A stretch of DNA of 64,000 nt from Saccharothrix tamanrassetensis (GTDB lineage: Bacteria; Actinomycetota; Actinomycetes; Mycobacteriales; Pseudonocardiaceae): contig NZ_JACHJN010000009.1 of the NCBI RefSeq assembly GCF_014203665.1, positions 1 through 64,000 of the forward strand, given 5' to 3'. Under the pieces are notes generated by a model. That model was not told the origin of the DNA. It searched no databases and was given only the letters and a program-made list of their open reading frames with translations. Within the stretch, counting starts at the first letter, position 1. Each line of letters begins with the position of its first letter. Positions 51,383-59,714 of this stretch are shown piece by piece. A program made the translations under genes and the position numbers.

Positions 51383-51509
51383 CTTGGGTCAGTCCTCACA
51401 TCGCAGGGCGGCCTGGCAGGGGTAAGGACAAGCTAACCCCGATGACGTTACGTGCATAGGTCGTCACCCTGTCGATTCGCTGTTGGAATTCTGATTGACT
51501 GATCACCCT

Positions 51510-52055
51510 ATGAACCGAGCGCTGCGCAACGCCCTGCCGTCCTTGCTGGTCCTCGGCGTGCTGACCGCGTGCGGCAGCGGGGAACCGGCCGCCACGAAGA
51601 CGTCCACGCCCTCGCCGAGCACGCAGAACACGCAAACCTCCGCCGGCCCGCCGCCCGTACCGGAGCCGACCGGTGATGGGACGTGTCCGTATTTGGAATC
51701 GGCGTTCGTCGCCGAGGCCAACGGGCAGCTGGTCCGGAAAGTGCGGCTGTCCGCCGACCGGCCGGACCCGGCCTGTTTCTTCTACGCGGACGCGACCGAC
51801 GTGCAACTGTCGGTGTGGGTATTCCACGGCGATCCGAAAACGGCGAAAGCCGTGGTGGACCGGGCCGCGCCGGTCGCCGAGTCCAGCCCGGCGAGCGCGC
51901 CCGCGGGGTGGGCCGGCGGGGCGCTGGCGGTCGGCGAGGGCGCGGTCTACGCGGTCGCCAAGGACGGCGACGCGGTGGTCGTGAACAGCAACCAGAAGCA
52001 GACCATCAAGGCGAAGCGGATCGCCGAGACGGTGATCGGCAACCTCGGCCTGTGA
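51510..52055 (+). CDS. DUF3558 lipoprotein
   Basis: 181-aa predicted lipoprotein. The signal peptide MNRALRNALPSLLVLGVLTA ends in the lipobox LTAC, with the lipid-modified Cys at about residue 21, followed by a Thr/Ser/Pro-rich linker and the DUF3558 domain (CPYLESAFVAEANGQLVRKVRLS; PACFFYADATDVQLSVWVF). Function unknown; this domain is abundant in Pseudonocardiales. The ATG at 51510 is preferred as it starts the signal peptide. A 20-bp direct repeat follows the stop. Confidence 0.85.
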   Translation: MNRALRNALPSLLVLGVLTACGSGEPAATKTSTPSPSTQNTQTSAGPPPVPEPTGDGTCPYLESAFVAEANGQLVRKVRLSADRPDPACFFYADATDVQLSVWVFHGDPKTAKAVVDRAAPVAESSPASAPAGWAGGALAVGEGAVYAVAKDGDAVVVNSNQKQTIKAKRIAETVIGNLGL

Positions 52056-52062
52056 CCCTCGG

Positions 52063-52123
52063 CCGGTGACTTACGGCTTGCGACCCACTTGCCGGTGACT
52101 CGACCGGTGACTTACGGCTTGCG
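52063..52123. repeat. Direct repeat (20 bp x2) after the DUF3558 gene
   Basis: The same 20-bp word, starting CCGGTGACTTACGG, occurs at 52063-52082 and 52104-52123. Further partial copies of CCGGTGAC occur at about 52092 and 52160. The 226-base spacer up to 52281 holds no gene that I can see. It separates convergent genes. Confidence 0.7.
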
Positions 52124-52281
52124 GCCCCGACCGTCGAACCACGACTCGGTGACTTCACGCCGGTGACCCACGCCGGCGCCTACCACGGCGGTGATCCCGC
52201 GTCGGTGCACACCGGTTCGCGGACAGGGATCCGCGCCCGCCTCCGGAGTCGGGGCGGGCGCGGGTTCGTGCCGGGGGTCGC

Positions 52282-52890
52282 CTAGCTGCGGTCCTTCACG
52301 CTGTTCTCGGCGACGTGACCGTTGCGCGCGGCGTGGTCGGCGACGGGCTTCTCCGGAGTCGGCTCGACGACCTCCTCGACCTCCTCCAGGTGCACCTCCT
52401 GCGGCCTGCGGGTCAGCGCCACGTAACCGGCGACCGCGCCCGCGACCAGGATGCCGAGCACCCACGGCCACTTGCGGCCCTTGGGCTTCTGGGACGCCGC
52501 GTAGTCCTTGCGCGCCTGCTTGGCGGCCTTGCGCACGTCCTTCGCGCGGGACTTGGCCTCCTTGCGGGCCCGCTCGGTGGCCTTCAGGACGTCCTTGCGG
52601 ACACCCTTGGCCTTCTTGGCGAGCTGCTTGCGCCGCTTGCGGGTCGACTTCTCGACCTCTTCGGCCTTCTCGACCAGCAGGCCCGCGCGGTCCGCGACCA
52701 CACCGCGGAGGTGGTCGGCCGTGACACCGCGCTCGGCGAGCTTGCCCTCGGCGCGCTCTGCCCAGGTGACCGCCGCGTCCGCACTGGCGTGGCCGGCGCG
52801 CACGGCGCCGCGGCGCACGGCGCGCAGACCCGTGCCGACCGCCTTGCCAACCGACTCCCCGGCTCGGGTCATGGCGTCTACCTCATCCAT
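52282..52890 (-). CDS. CwsA-like membrane-associated coiled-coil protein
   Basis: 202-aa protein. A helical, highly Lys/Arg/Ala-rich N-terminal region (about 30-135, with KSTRKRRKQLAKKAKGVRKDVLKATERARKEAKSRAKD-like composition) is followed by a transmembrane segment (about 147-165, WPWVLGILVAGAVAGYVAL) and an acidic C-terminal tail. It occupies the position and strand of mycobacterial cwsA (Rv0008c), whose product works with Wag31 and CrgA at the cell pole and septum. Sequence similarity could not be checked, so the name rests on position and architecture. The ATG at 52890 has GGAG upstream. Confidence 0.65.
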   Translation of the reverse strand: MDEVDAMTRAGESVGKAVGTGLRAVRRGAVRAGHASADAAVTWAERAEGKLAERGVTADHLRGVVADRAGLLVEKAEEVEKSTRKRRKQLAKKAKGVRKDVLKATERARKEAKSRAKDVRKAAKQARKDYAASQKPKGRKWPWVLGILVAGAVAGYVALTRRPQEVHLEEVEEVVEPTPEKPVADHAARNGHVAENSVKDRS

Positions 52891-52984
52891 ATCGCGCTCC
52901 ACAAGCTGTCGGTCAGTCACGACTTGGCTATACCCATCCTGCCCCTTCCCGAACCCCCACGCTGCCGGATGGCACGATGGGGGT

Positions 52985-53533
52985 GTGGCAGACAGCAACG
53001 ACTCCCTCGTCGGGACCAAGGTGACGGCGACCCTGCACACCTCGCAGGGCGACATCCGGATCACCCTCTTCCCCGACCACGCTCCCAAGACCGTGGCGAA
53101 CTTCGTCGGCCTGGCGGAGGGCACCAAGGACTACTCCGAGGCCAACGCGCGCGGGGAGGCCACCGGTCCGTTCTACGACGGTGCGGTCTTCCACCGCGTG
53201 ATCGCCGGCTTCATGCTCCAGGGCGGCGACCCGACCGGCACCGGCCGCGGTGGCCCCGGCTACAAGTTCGCCGACGAGTTCCACCCGGAACTCCAGTTCA
53301 ACAAGCCCTACCTGCTGGCGATGGCGAACTCCGGGCCCAACTCGAACGGTTCGCAGTTCTTCATCACGGTCGCGCCCACCACGTGGCTGAACTTCAAGCA
53401 CACCATCTTCGGCGAGGTCGCGGACCAGGAGTCGATCAACGTGGTGAACAAGATCGGCAACCTGCCGACCGGCGCCGGCGACCGCCCGGTCACCGACGTG
53501 GTGATCGAGAAGGTCTCCGTCGAGCGCGCCTGA
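52985..53533 (+). CDS. ppiA: Peptidyl-prolyl cis-trans isomerase (cyclophilin) PpiA
   Basis: 182-aa cytoplasmic cyclophilin that isomerises proline peptide bonds. The catalytic core is FYDGAVFHRVIAGFMLQGGDPTGTGRGGPGY (Arg in FHRV), followed by LAMANSGPNSNGSQFFITVAPTTWLNFKHTIFGEV, covering the usual active-site residues. No signal peptide. The GTG at 52985 was chosen because the upstream frame is antisense to the cwsA-like gene. It is followed after 5 bases by a rhomboid protease gene. Confidence 0.95.
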   Translation: MADSNDSLVGTKVTATLHTSQGDIRITLFPDHAPKTVANFVGLAEGTKDYSEANARGEATGPFYDGAVFHRVIAGFMLQGGDPTGTGRGGPGYKFADEFHPELQFNKPYLLAMANSGPNSNGSQFFITVAPTTWLNFKHTIFGEVADQESINVVNKIGNLPTGAGDRPVTDVVIEKVSVERA

Positions 53534-53538
53534 CAGCC

Positions 53539-54399
53539 GTGAACCAGCCTGTCGTCCCCGGTGACCCGGTCGGAGCCCCCGCCTGCGTGCGGCACCCCGA
53601 CCGGGTCACCGGGTTGCGCTGCACCCGGTGCGAACGCCCGGCGTGCCCCGAGTGCCTGCGGGAGGCCTCGGTCGGGTACCAGTGCGTCGACTGCGTGTCC
53701 GAGGGTCGGCGCACGGTCCGCCCGGCGCGCACCTTCGTCGGGGCGGAGCTGTCCTCCCGGCTGATCGTGACGCCGGTGCTGATCGCGCTGAACGTGCTGC
53801 TGTTCGCGGTGACCGCGGTGCAGGCGGGCAGCGTGATGGGCAACCAGAACTCGCCGTTCTTCGCGGAGTTCTTCCTGTGGCCCGCCGGGGTGTACTACGG
53901 CGAGTGGTGGCGGCTGTTCACCTCCGGGTTCCTGCACTTCGGACCGGCGCACCTGGCGTTGAACATGATCGCCCTGTACGTGCTCGGGCGTGACCTGGAA
54001 CCGGTGTTCGGCAAGGTCCGGTTCCTGGCCGTCTACCTGGTGTCGCTGCTGGGCGGCGGGGTCGCGGTGTACCTGTTCGGGGCGGTGAACACGCCCGTCG
54101 CCGGCGCTTCCGGCGCGGTCTACGGCCTGATGGGCGCGATGCTGGTGGCCGTGCTGCGGCTCAAGCTCAACCCCGGCTCGGCGTTGGGCGTCATCGGGTT
54201 GAACCTGGTGCTCAGCTTCACGCTGCCGGGCATCTCGCTGCTCGGCCACCTGGGCGGCCTGGTCGTGGGCGCGGCGGTGACCGCGGGCCTGGTCTACGCG
54301 CCGCCCGCCCGCCGGAACGCGTGGCAGGCGGGCGCGGTGGCGGCGGCGTTCGCGCTGCTGGTCGTGATGGCGTTCGTGCGGACCGGGCAGCTGGGCTGA
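53539..54399 (+). CDS. Rhomboid-family intramembrane serine protease
   Basis: 286-aa rhomboid. The N-terminal ~55 residues contain a cysteine/histidine zinc-binding region (CVRHPDRVTGLRCTRCERPACPECLREASVGYQCVDC), then six transmembrane helices. The catalytic serine lies in GASGAVYGLMGA and the histidine in GHLGGLVVGA; WWRLFTSGFLHFGPAHLALNM is the typical loop region. It likely cleaves membrane substrates; the target is unknown. The start is GTG 53539, 5 bases after ppiA. Confidence 0.92.
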   Translation: MNQPVVPGDPVGAPACVRHPDRVTGLRCTRCERPACPECLREASVGYQCVDCVSEGRRTVRPARTFVGAELSSRLIVTPVLIALNVLLFAVTAVQAGSVMGNQNSPFFAEFFLWPAGVYYGEWWRLFTSGFLHFGPAHLALNMIALYVLGRDLEPVFGKVRFLAVYLVSLLGGGVAVYLFGAVNTPVAGASGAVYGLMGAMLVAVLRLKLNPGSALGVIGLNLVLSFTLPGISLLGHLGGLVVGAAVTAGLVYAPPARRNAWQAGAVAAAFALLVVMAFVRTGQLG

Positions 54400-54424
54400 C
54401 GCTCCCTCCGGCACGTGCCCGCGT

Positions 54425-54838
54425 TCAGGGCCTCATGGCGTGCAGGACGTCGGCCACGTCGCGCGGGTCGGTCCCCAAATCCATCAGGGTCAGGACGTAC
54501 AACTGCTCGTCCTCGCCCCGCTGCCAGTCCAGCTCCAGCGTCGACACCTCGCGGCCGAGCCGCCGGGTGTGCGCGAGCTTCACCTTCACCTCGTGCCACG
54601 GCAGGTGCCGGGAGCCGGTGACGGTGCGGACGGTCAGGCCGGTGTCGTCCGCGGTCAGCTTCGGGCGCAGCAGCGTGCCGTAGGCGGCCAGAGCGGCCAG
54701 CAGCGCGGTCGCGGTGCCCAACAGGACCCTGGTGGTCGCTTCGGCGCTCAGGGAGGCAGCCAGGAGGGCGAGCGCGGCCAGGATCCAGGCGAGGACCACG
54801 ACGGCCGGTCTGGGGGACCAGGAACGGGGTTCGGTCAC
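54425..54838 (-). CDS. PH-domain membrane protein (Rv0010c-like)
   Basis: 137-aa protein with two N-terminal transmembrane helices (about 12-28 and 34-52) followed by a bacterial PH-like domain (LTADDTGLTVRTVTGSRHLPWHEVKVKL; LGREVSTLELDW). By position and architecture it corresponds to Rv0010c, next to crgA. The GTG at 54838 is preferred: VTEPRSWSPRPAVVVLAW begins before the first helix. DnaA boxes lie just upstream. Confidence 0.8.
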   Translation of the reverse strand: MTEPRSWSPRPAVVVLAWILAALALLAASLSAEATTRVLLGTATALLAALAAYGTLLRPKLTADDTGLTVRTVTGSRHLPWHEVKVKLAHTRRLGREVSTLELDWQRGEDEQLYVLTLMDLGTDPRDVADVLHAMRP

Positions 54839-54856
54839 GCCTTCGAGTGTTCCGCA

Positions 54857-54927
54857 TGTGGACAACTGGAGGGCTCTACCGGGGCTTGTGCAAATTGGCG
54901 CAAAGTTGTCCACAGGAGTTGTCCCCA
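54857..54927. promoter_or_regulatory. DnaA-box cluster between the PH-domain gene and crgA
   Basis: TGTGGACAA (54857-54865), TTGTCCACA (54906-54914, perfect) and TTGTCCCCA (54919-54927) occur within 71 non-coding bases, about 15 kb from oriC. The two perfect-type boxes face each other. The cluster lies just upstream of the PH-domain gene. Confidence 0.7.
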
Positions 54928-54998
54928 TTGGGGATGAGTTACACCCCTGTGCTTCGGTGACCGTCCGGTGAACTGGGTAAACTACCGGGTAACGTGCG

Positions 54999-55029
54999 AC
55001 GACCCGGACGTGTGACACGTCCGGGTCGT
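54999..55029. terminator. 14-bp hairpin downstream of crgA
   Basis: ACGACCCGGACGTG (54999-55012) pairs perfectly with CACGTCCGGGTCGT (55016-55029) around TGA. It lies 23 bases beyond the crgA stop and has no U-tract; in this GC-rich setting it is probably a transcription end for crgA. Confidence 0.6.
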
Positions 55030-55052
55030 AGGCCACGTGGCGTAGCGTGTGG

Positions 55053-55319
55053 TCAGCGCCACCGCATGGTCATCAGCAGGCCGACGATCATCAGGGCGAA
55101 CCCGACACCGAAGTTCCAGCTCCCGAGGTCCATCATCACCGGGACCTTGTCACCCGCGATGTAGTTGACCACCAGCCACGCCAGGCCGAGCAGCATCATG
55201 CCGAGCATCACGGCGATGTAGACCGGGTGCGACGGACCGGCCGCCTTCACCTTCACCGGGGTGCGGCGATCGGCCGGCGCCGTGTAGACGGCCTTCTTGC
55301 GGACCTTGGACTTGGGCAT
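55053..55319 (-). CDS. crgA: Cell division protein CrgA
   Basis: 88-aa divisome protein with two transmembrane helices (about 32-52 and 66-85). The N-terminal [13 protein letters not shown] and the [26 protein letters not shown] segment are characteristic of CrgA, which recruits FtsI and other divisome proteins in actinobacteria. ATG at 55319. It diverges from the class E sortase gene. Confidence 0.95.
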   Translation of the reverse strand: MPKSKVRKKAVYTAPADRRTPVKVKAAGPSHPVYIAVMLGMMLLGLAWLVVNYIAGDKVPVMMDLGSWNFGVGFALMIVGLLMTMRWR

Positions 55320-55456
55320 GCTGTCCTCGCCTGACGGGGTGGATGAGCCTCCAGTGGCGCGAGTTCACGTCCACTGCTGGATGAACACGTTAACGTAACC
55401 GAGCAGGTCGCTGAAGCCTGTGTAGTTCTGGCACGTTCGGACCGGGAGGTTTTTCG

Positions 55457-57430
55457 GTGAGCTACGACCCGCCCCCGCCGCAAGGCGGCCCGTCGGGCCC
55501 GCCGCCTGGCCGACCGCCTCGTCCCAGGCCAGGGCCCCCGCGCCCGGCGCCGCCGCCGGTCGCCCCGGAGGAGGTCACCCGGAACTCGCCGGCCGGCTGG
55601 GACGAGCCTTCGGCCCTCCGCCCGCCGACCCCGCCCCGAGGACAGCCCCGGTCGGGTGAACCCCGCCACGAGGCCCGGCACGCCGACTCCTCCGCACCCC
55701 GGCCCCACACCCCACCGGACCGCGCGCCGGGTGGCCGCCGGGCAGCTCCGGAGACGGGTGGTTTCGGCGGGTCGCTCGGGGGGTCGCTCGCCGGGGCCGA
55801 CGAGCGCGGGTACCGGGGCCGGTACGCCGATGACCCGGATGTCGTCCCGGGTGGTTACGGCGGTGCCACGGACTCCCGGTCCGGCCGGTACGCCGATGAG
55901 GTCGACGCTGTCCCCGGCGGCTACGGCGGTGCCACGGACCCCCGGTCCGGCGGGTACGCCGCTGACGCCGACGTTGTCCCGGGCGGCTACGGCGGTGTCG
56001 CAGACTCCCGGTCCGGTCGGTACGCCGCTGAGGTCGACGCTGTCCCGGGCGGCTACCGCAGCGCGGCCGACACCCGGTCCGGTCGGTACGCCCCGGACAC
56101 CGGGCCTGGCGGGTTCCGCCGCCCCGTTCCCCCCGCGGGTGGACCAGGCCGGTTCGACGGCCCCGACCCCTCACCGCTCAACCGGCGGCTGAACGGCGAG
56201 CCGGACCAGAGCTTCCGCGGCGAGGCCCGGGGTGGCGAGGCCCGGAGCGGCGATCCCGAGCCGCTGTCACCCGGCCGCCGACCCCGCCCCGGTCCGCCGC
56301 CCGCACAGCCACTCGCGCAAACACCGGCACAGCCACTCGCACCGTCGGCGGTCCCGGCGGACGCCACCCGCTACACGAACGCGTTCTCCGGCAGCCTCCC
56401 GCCGCCTCCGCCGCCCGCCGGTCTCCCGCCGGCCGGCCCGCCCCAGGCCGGTGCGCCGCGCCCGGCGCGCCCGCGGCCTCGCCCCGTCGACCCGCCCACC
56501 GAGGTCATCGCCCGGGTGGAGGACGACTACGACGCCGCGGACCGGGACGCCGAGGACTACGAGGACGAATACGAAGACGACTACTACGACGACGACGTGG
56601 CCGACCACGAGGACGAAAAGCCTCCGGCCCCGGAGGACAGCACCGCGCGCAAGACCGTCCGCACGGTCGGCGAGCTGCTGATCACCGCGGGCCTGGTGAT
56701 CCTGCTGTTCGTCGTCTACGAGGTCTACGTCACCGACCTCATCTCCGCGGGCAAGCAGGACGACGCGACGCACGCCCTCGACGACCAGTGGAACGCCAAC
56801 ACCGTCGAGCCGGCCGACGCCCAGCGCCAGGCCAAGTACGACCTGATCGAGGGCCAGGCGTTCGCCAAGATGTACATCCCGGTGTTCGGCCCGGACTACA
56901 AGTTCTCCGTGGTGGAGGGCACCACCGACAAGCACCTCGAGATCGGTCCCGGCCACTACGTGGACACCGCGCTGCCCGGCGACCCCGGCAACTTCGCGGT
57001 CGCCGGGCACCGGGTCGGCAAGGGCGCCCCGTTCAACGACCTGGACCTGCTCGACTCGTGCGACGCGATCGTGGTCGAGACGCAGACCCAGTGGTTCGTC
57101 TACCGGATGCTGCCCAAGTCGGGTGAGGTCGCGAATTGGGCGCAGAGCCCCAAGGCCAAGGACCCGAAGTGCGCGAAGGTGTCGCCGCTGGGCGGCTCCT
57201 ACGACAAGACGGTCGGCCAGGAGGTCGTGCTGCCCTCCCAGGGCGAGGTGATCAACGCGATCCCGCACTTCACCGGCACCGCGCCCGAGGCGCAGCAGGT
57301 GGCGCTGATGACGCTGACCACCTGCCACCCCCGGTTCTCCGACAAGCAGCGGCTGATCGTGCACGCGGTGCTGGCGCAGGGCTACCCCAAGGCGCCCGGC
57401 TTCGTGCCCGAAGAGCTCAAGGAGCAGTGA
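55457..57430 (+). CDS. Class E sortase with a long repeat-rich N terminus
   Basis: 657-aa protein. The first ~400 residues are low complexity: Pro/Arg/Gly-rich, with a tandem array of about five 22-residue repeats (VPGGYGG...) at about 120-220, then an acidic Tyr/Asp/Glu stretch. A transmembrane helix (about 410-432, LLITAGLVILLFVVYEVYV) precedes the sortase domain. The catalytic His is in NFAVAGHRVGKGAPFNDLDLL, the Cys (about 623) in the TLTTCHPRFSDKQRL motif with a following Arg. Class E sortases attach LAXTG-type proteins to the wall. GTG start at 55457. It overlaps the small membrane protein gene by one base. Confidence 0.9.
   Translation: MSYDPPPPQGGPSGPPPGRPPRPRPGPPRPAPPPVAPEEVTRNSPAGWDEPSALRPPTPPRGQPRSGEPRHEARHADSSAPRPHTPPDRAPGGRRAAPETGGFGGSLGGSLAGADERGYRGRYADDPDVVPGGYGGATDSRSGRYADEVDAVPGGYGGATDPRSGGYAADADVVPGGYGGVADSRSGRYAAEVDAVPGGYRSAADTRSGRYAPDTGPGGFRRPVPPAGGPGRFDGPDPSPLNRRLNGEPDQSFRGEARGGEARSGDPEPLSPGRRPRPGPPPAQPLAQTPAQPLAPSAVPADATRYTNAFSGSLPPPPPPAGLPPAGPPQAGAPRPARPRPRPVDPPTEVIARVEDDYDAADRDAEDYEDEYEDDYYDDDVADHEDEKPPAPEDSTARKTVRTVGELLITAGLVILLFVVYEVYVTDLISAGKQDDATHALDDQWNANTVEPADAQRQAKYDLIEGQAFAKMYIPVFGPDYKFSVVEGTTDKHLEIGPGHYVDTALPGDPGNFAVAGHRVGKGAPFNDLDLLDSCDAIVVETQTQWFVYRMLPKSGEVANWAQSPKAKDPKCAKVSPLGGSYDKTVGQEVVLPSQGEVINAIPHFTGTAPEAQQVALMTLTTCHPRFSDKQRLIVHAVLAQGYPKAPGFVPEELKEQ
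55820..56110 (+). repeat. 66-bp tandem repeat in the sortase gene
   Basis: About four and a half units of 66 bases encode VPGGYGG-containing 22-residue repeats, alternating ADDPD/ADEVD/AADAD-type variants. The nucleotide sequences are very similar between units, which points to recent expansion by slippage or recombination. Confidence 0.85.
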
Positions 57431-57588
57431 TGTACGGCTGGATATGGCGCCACCTCCCCGGACCGCTGCCGGTGCGCGTCCTCGAAGCACTGGTCCTGGT
57501 GGCCGGGGTGGTGGCGCTGCTGATGTTCGTCGTGTTCCCGTGGGCGGAGCCGAAGCTGCCGTTCAACAACGTGACGACCGCCCAGTAG
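57430..57588 (+). CDS. Small membrane protein coupled to the sortase gene
   Basis: 52-aa single-pass protein (MYGWIWRHLPGPLPVRVLEALVLVAGVV...). A hydrophobic helix about residues 18-38 is followed by FVVFPWAEPKLPFNN. Its ATG overlaps the sortase TGA by one base, so it is translationally coupled and may be a sortase partner. Homologous small proteins with this WIWR(H/...)LPGP start are common beside class E sortases in Pseudonocardiales, but have no known function. Confidence 0.75.
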   Translation: MYGWIWRHLPGPLPVRVLEALVLVAGVVALLMFVVFPWAEPKLPFNNVTTAQ

Positions 57589-57592
57589 GGCG

Positions 57593-58939
57593 TCAGGACC
57601 GGGCGACCGCCGTCATCGTCTCCCGGTCCACGACCTTGATCCGCTCCCGGCCCCGCTCGGCGCCGAGCGCGAGTTCGTGCGCGTCGAGCTTGCGCCAGCC
57701 GTCCACGGTGGTGAACGGCACGGCGCGCTGCTCCAGGAACCGCACCACCGCGTCCGGGTCGGCGACCGGGGCCTCGGGCAGCCCGGGGGCGTCCGCGAGC
57801 AGGCTGGTCACGGTCTCCAGCGCGTCGCCCTTGGTGTGGCCGATCAGCCCGATCGGGCCGCGCTTGATCCACCCCGTCACGTAGACGCCGGTGATGGCCT
57901 GGTCGTCCAGGTCGAGCACCCGGCCGGCCTGGTGCGGCACGGTGCCCGAGGTGTGGTCGAACGGCAGGTCCGGCAGGTGCGTGGAGAGGTAGCCGACCGC
58001 CCGGTACACGGCCTGGACGGGCCAGTCGGTGAACTCGCCGGTGCCCGCGACGCTGCCGTCGCCCACCAGCTTCATCCGCTCGGTGCGCAGGCCGACCACC
58101 GCGCCGTCCGCGCCGAGGACCTCGACCGGGGCCTCCAGGAAGTGCAGGTGCAGCCGGCGCGGCCGGTCGCCGACGTCGCGGATCGCCCACTCCTGGAGCG
58201 TCTTCACCACCATCTCGACCTGCTTGTTGGACCGGATGGACGCCATGCTGGCGGCGCAGAAGTCGATGCCCTCCGGGTGCACGACGACCTCGACGTTCGG
58301 CGAGTGGTCGAGTTCGCGCAGCTCCAGCGGGGTGAACTTGGCCTGGGCCGGGCCACGCCGGCCGAACACGTGCACGTCGGTGACCGGGCTGGCCAGCAGG
58401 CCCTGGTGGACGTTGTCCGGGATCTCCGTGGTGAGCAGTTCGTCGGCGGTCTTCGCCAGGATGCGGGCCACGTCCAGCGCCACGTTGCCGACGCCGAGCA
58501 CGGCGACCCGCGAGGCGGTCAACGGCCAGGTGCGCGGCACGTCCGGGTGGCCGTCGTACCAGGACACGAAGTCGGCCGCGCCGTGCGAACCGGCCAGGTC
58601 GATGCCGGGGATGTCCAGCGGCCGGTCCTTCTCGGCGCCGGTGGAGAAGATCACCGCGTCGTAGAACTGGCGCAGCTCCTCCAGCTTCACGTCGACGCCG
58701 TACTCGACGTTGCCGAAGAACCGGACCTCCGGGCGGTCGAGCACCCGCTGGAGGGCGTTGACGATGCCCTTGATGCGCGGGTGGTCGGGCGCGACGCCGT
58801 ACCTGATCAGGCCGTACGGGGCGGGCATGCGCTCGAACAGGTCGATGCGGACGTCGGCGTCGGACTTGATCAGGGTGTCGGCGGCGTAGATGCCCGCCGG
58901 GCCCGCGCCGACGACGGCGACGCGCAGTGAACGTGTCAT
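57593..58939 (-). CDS. Ferredoxin/flavodoxin--NADP+ reductase (FprA-like)
   Basis: 448-aa FAD- and NADPH-binding enzyme of the adrenodoxin-reductase/FprA type. Begins VAVVGAGPAGIYAADTLIKSDADVRIDLFERMPAPYGLIRYGVAPDHP (FAD motif and family signature), followed by the NADP motif VAVLGVGNVALDVARIL. It passes electrons from NADPH to ferredoxins, e.g. for P450s or Fe-S assembly. An IdeR/DtxR-type iron box (58949-58967) lies 9 bases upstream of the ATG, suggesting induction on iron limitation. It is convergent with the sortase block. Confidence 0.9.
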   Translation of the reverse strand: MTRSLRVAVVGAGPAGIYAADTLIKSDADVRIDLFERMPAPYGLIRYGVAPDHPRIKGIVNALQRVLDRPEVRFFGNVEYGVDVKLEELRQFYDAVIFSTGAEKDRPLDIPGIDLAGSHGAADFVSWYDGHPDVPRTWPLTASRVAVLGVGNVALDVARILAKTADELLTTEIPDNVHQGLLASPVTDVHVFGRRGPAQAKFTPLELRELDHSPNVEVVVHPEGIDFCAASMASIRSNKQVEMVVKTLQEWAIRDVGDRPRRLHLHFLEAPVEVLGADGAVVGLRTERMKLVGDGSVAGTGEFTDWPVQAVYRAVGYLSTHLPDLPFDHTSGTVPHQAGRVLDLDDQAITGVYVTGWIKRGPIGLIGHTKGDALETVTSLLADAPGLPEAPVADPDAVVRFLEQRAVPFTTVDGWRKLDAHELALGAERGRERIKVVDRETMTAVARS

Positions 58940-58948
58940 ACTTCCAGG

Positions 58949-58967
58949 TTAGGTGAGCCTAAGCTGC
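58949..58967. promoter_or_regulatory. IdeR/DtxR iron box upstream of the ferredoxin reductase
   Basis: The 19 bases beginning TTAGGTGAGCCTAAG match the DtxR/IdeR consensus TTAGGTTAGCCTAACCTAA at 15 of 19 positions, including the core TTAGG and GCCTAA. The site lies between the reductase gene and the divergent pabA gene and could affect both. Confidence 0.7.
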
Positions 58968-59005
58968 CTTCTGGCGAGAGGTTGGTCACGGCTACCCTGG
59001 TGGAC

Positions 59006-59650
59006 ATGCGCGTGCTCGTGGTCGACAACTACGACAGCTTCGTCTACAACCTCGTCCAGTACCTGGCCCAGCTGGGGGTCGAGTCCGTGGTGCGGCGCAA
59101 CGACGCCGTCGAACTCGACGAGATCGACGGCGTCGGCGGCGTGCTCGTCAGCCCCGGCCCCAGCACGCCCGAGAAGGCGGGCAAGAGCATGGACGTCATC
59201 CGCCGCTGCGCGGACCGCGGCGTCCCGGTGTTCGGGGTGTGCCTGGGCCACCAGGCCATCGGCGCGGTCTGGGGCGGCACCGTCGACCTCGCGCCCGAGC
59301 TCCTGCACGGCAAGACCAGCGTCGTGCACCACGGCGGCGTCGGCGTGCTGGCCGGCGTGCCCACCCCGTTCACCGCCACCCGGTACCACTCGCTGACCGT
59401 GCTGCCGGACACCATCCCGGACGAGTTCGAGGTCACCGGCCGCACCGAGACCGGCGTGGTGATGGCCATGCGCCACCGCGAGCTGCCGGTGGAGGGCGTC
59501 CAGTTCCACCCGGAGTCCGTGCTCACCGAGGGCGGTCACCGGATCCTCGCCAACTGGCTCAAGGTGTGCGACTTCGAGGTGCCCGAGGGCACCGTGGCCC
59601 AGCTGGAGAACGGCATGAGGCAGCTCGCCGCGGCAGCCGGCCGCATCTGA
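59006..59650 (+). CDS. pabA: Glutamine amidotransferase PabA/TrpG
   Basis: 214-aa class I glutamine amidotransferase, the small subunit of aminodeoxychorismate or anthranilate synthase. The active-site Cys lies in VCLGHQAIG, and the His-Glu pair in QFHPESV near the C terminus. N terminus MRVLVVDNYDSFVYNLVQYL. In mycobacteria the same gene (Rv0013) is annotated pabA/trpG; no large subunit is adjacent, so the pathway is undecided. ATG at 59006 is used; upstream GTG codons exist. A terminator hairpin follows 15 bases after the stop. Confidence 0.93.
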   Translation: MRVLVVDNYDSFVYNLVQYLAQLGVESVVRRNDAVELDEIDGVGGVLVSPGPSTPEKAGKSMDVIRRCADRGVPVFGVCLGHQAIGAVWGGTVDLAPELLHGKTSVVHHGGVGVLAGVPTPFTATRYHSLTVLPDTIPDEFEVTGRTETGVVMAMRHRELPVEGVQFHPESVLTEGGHRILANWLKVCDFEVPEGTVAQLENGMRQLAAAAGRI

Positions 59651-59664
59651 CCCCGCCCCACGCG

Positions 59665-59700
59665 AGAGGCCCCCGCTCCGGTCCGGAGTCGGGGGCCTCT
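59665..59700. terminator. Bidirectional terminator between pabA and pknB
   Basis: AGAGGCCCCCG (59665-59675) pairs with CGGGGGCCTCT (59690-59700), followed by TCC on the plus strand. It lies midway between the convergent pabA and pknB genes. Confidence 0.8.
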
Positions 59701-59714
59701 TCCGCGTCGCGGGA

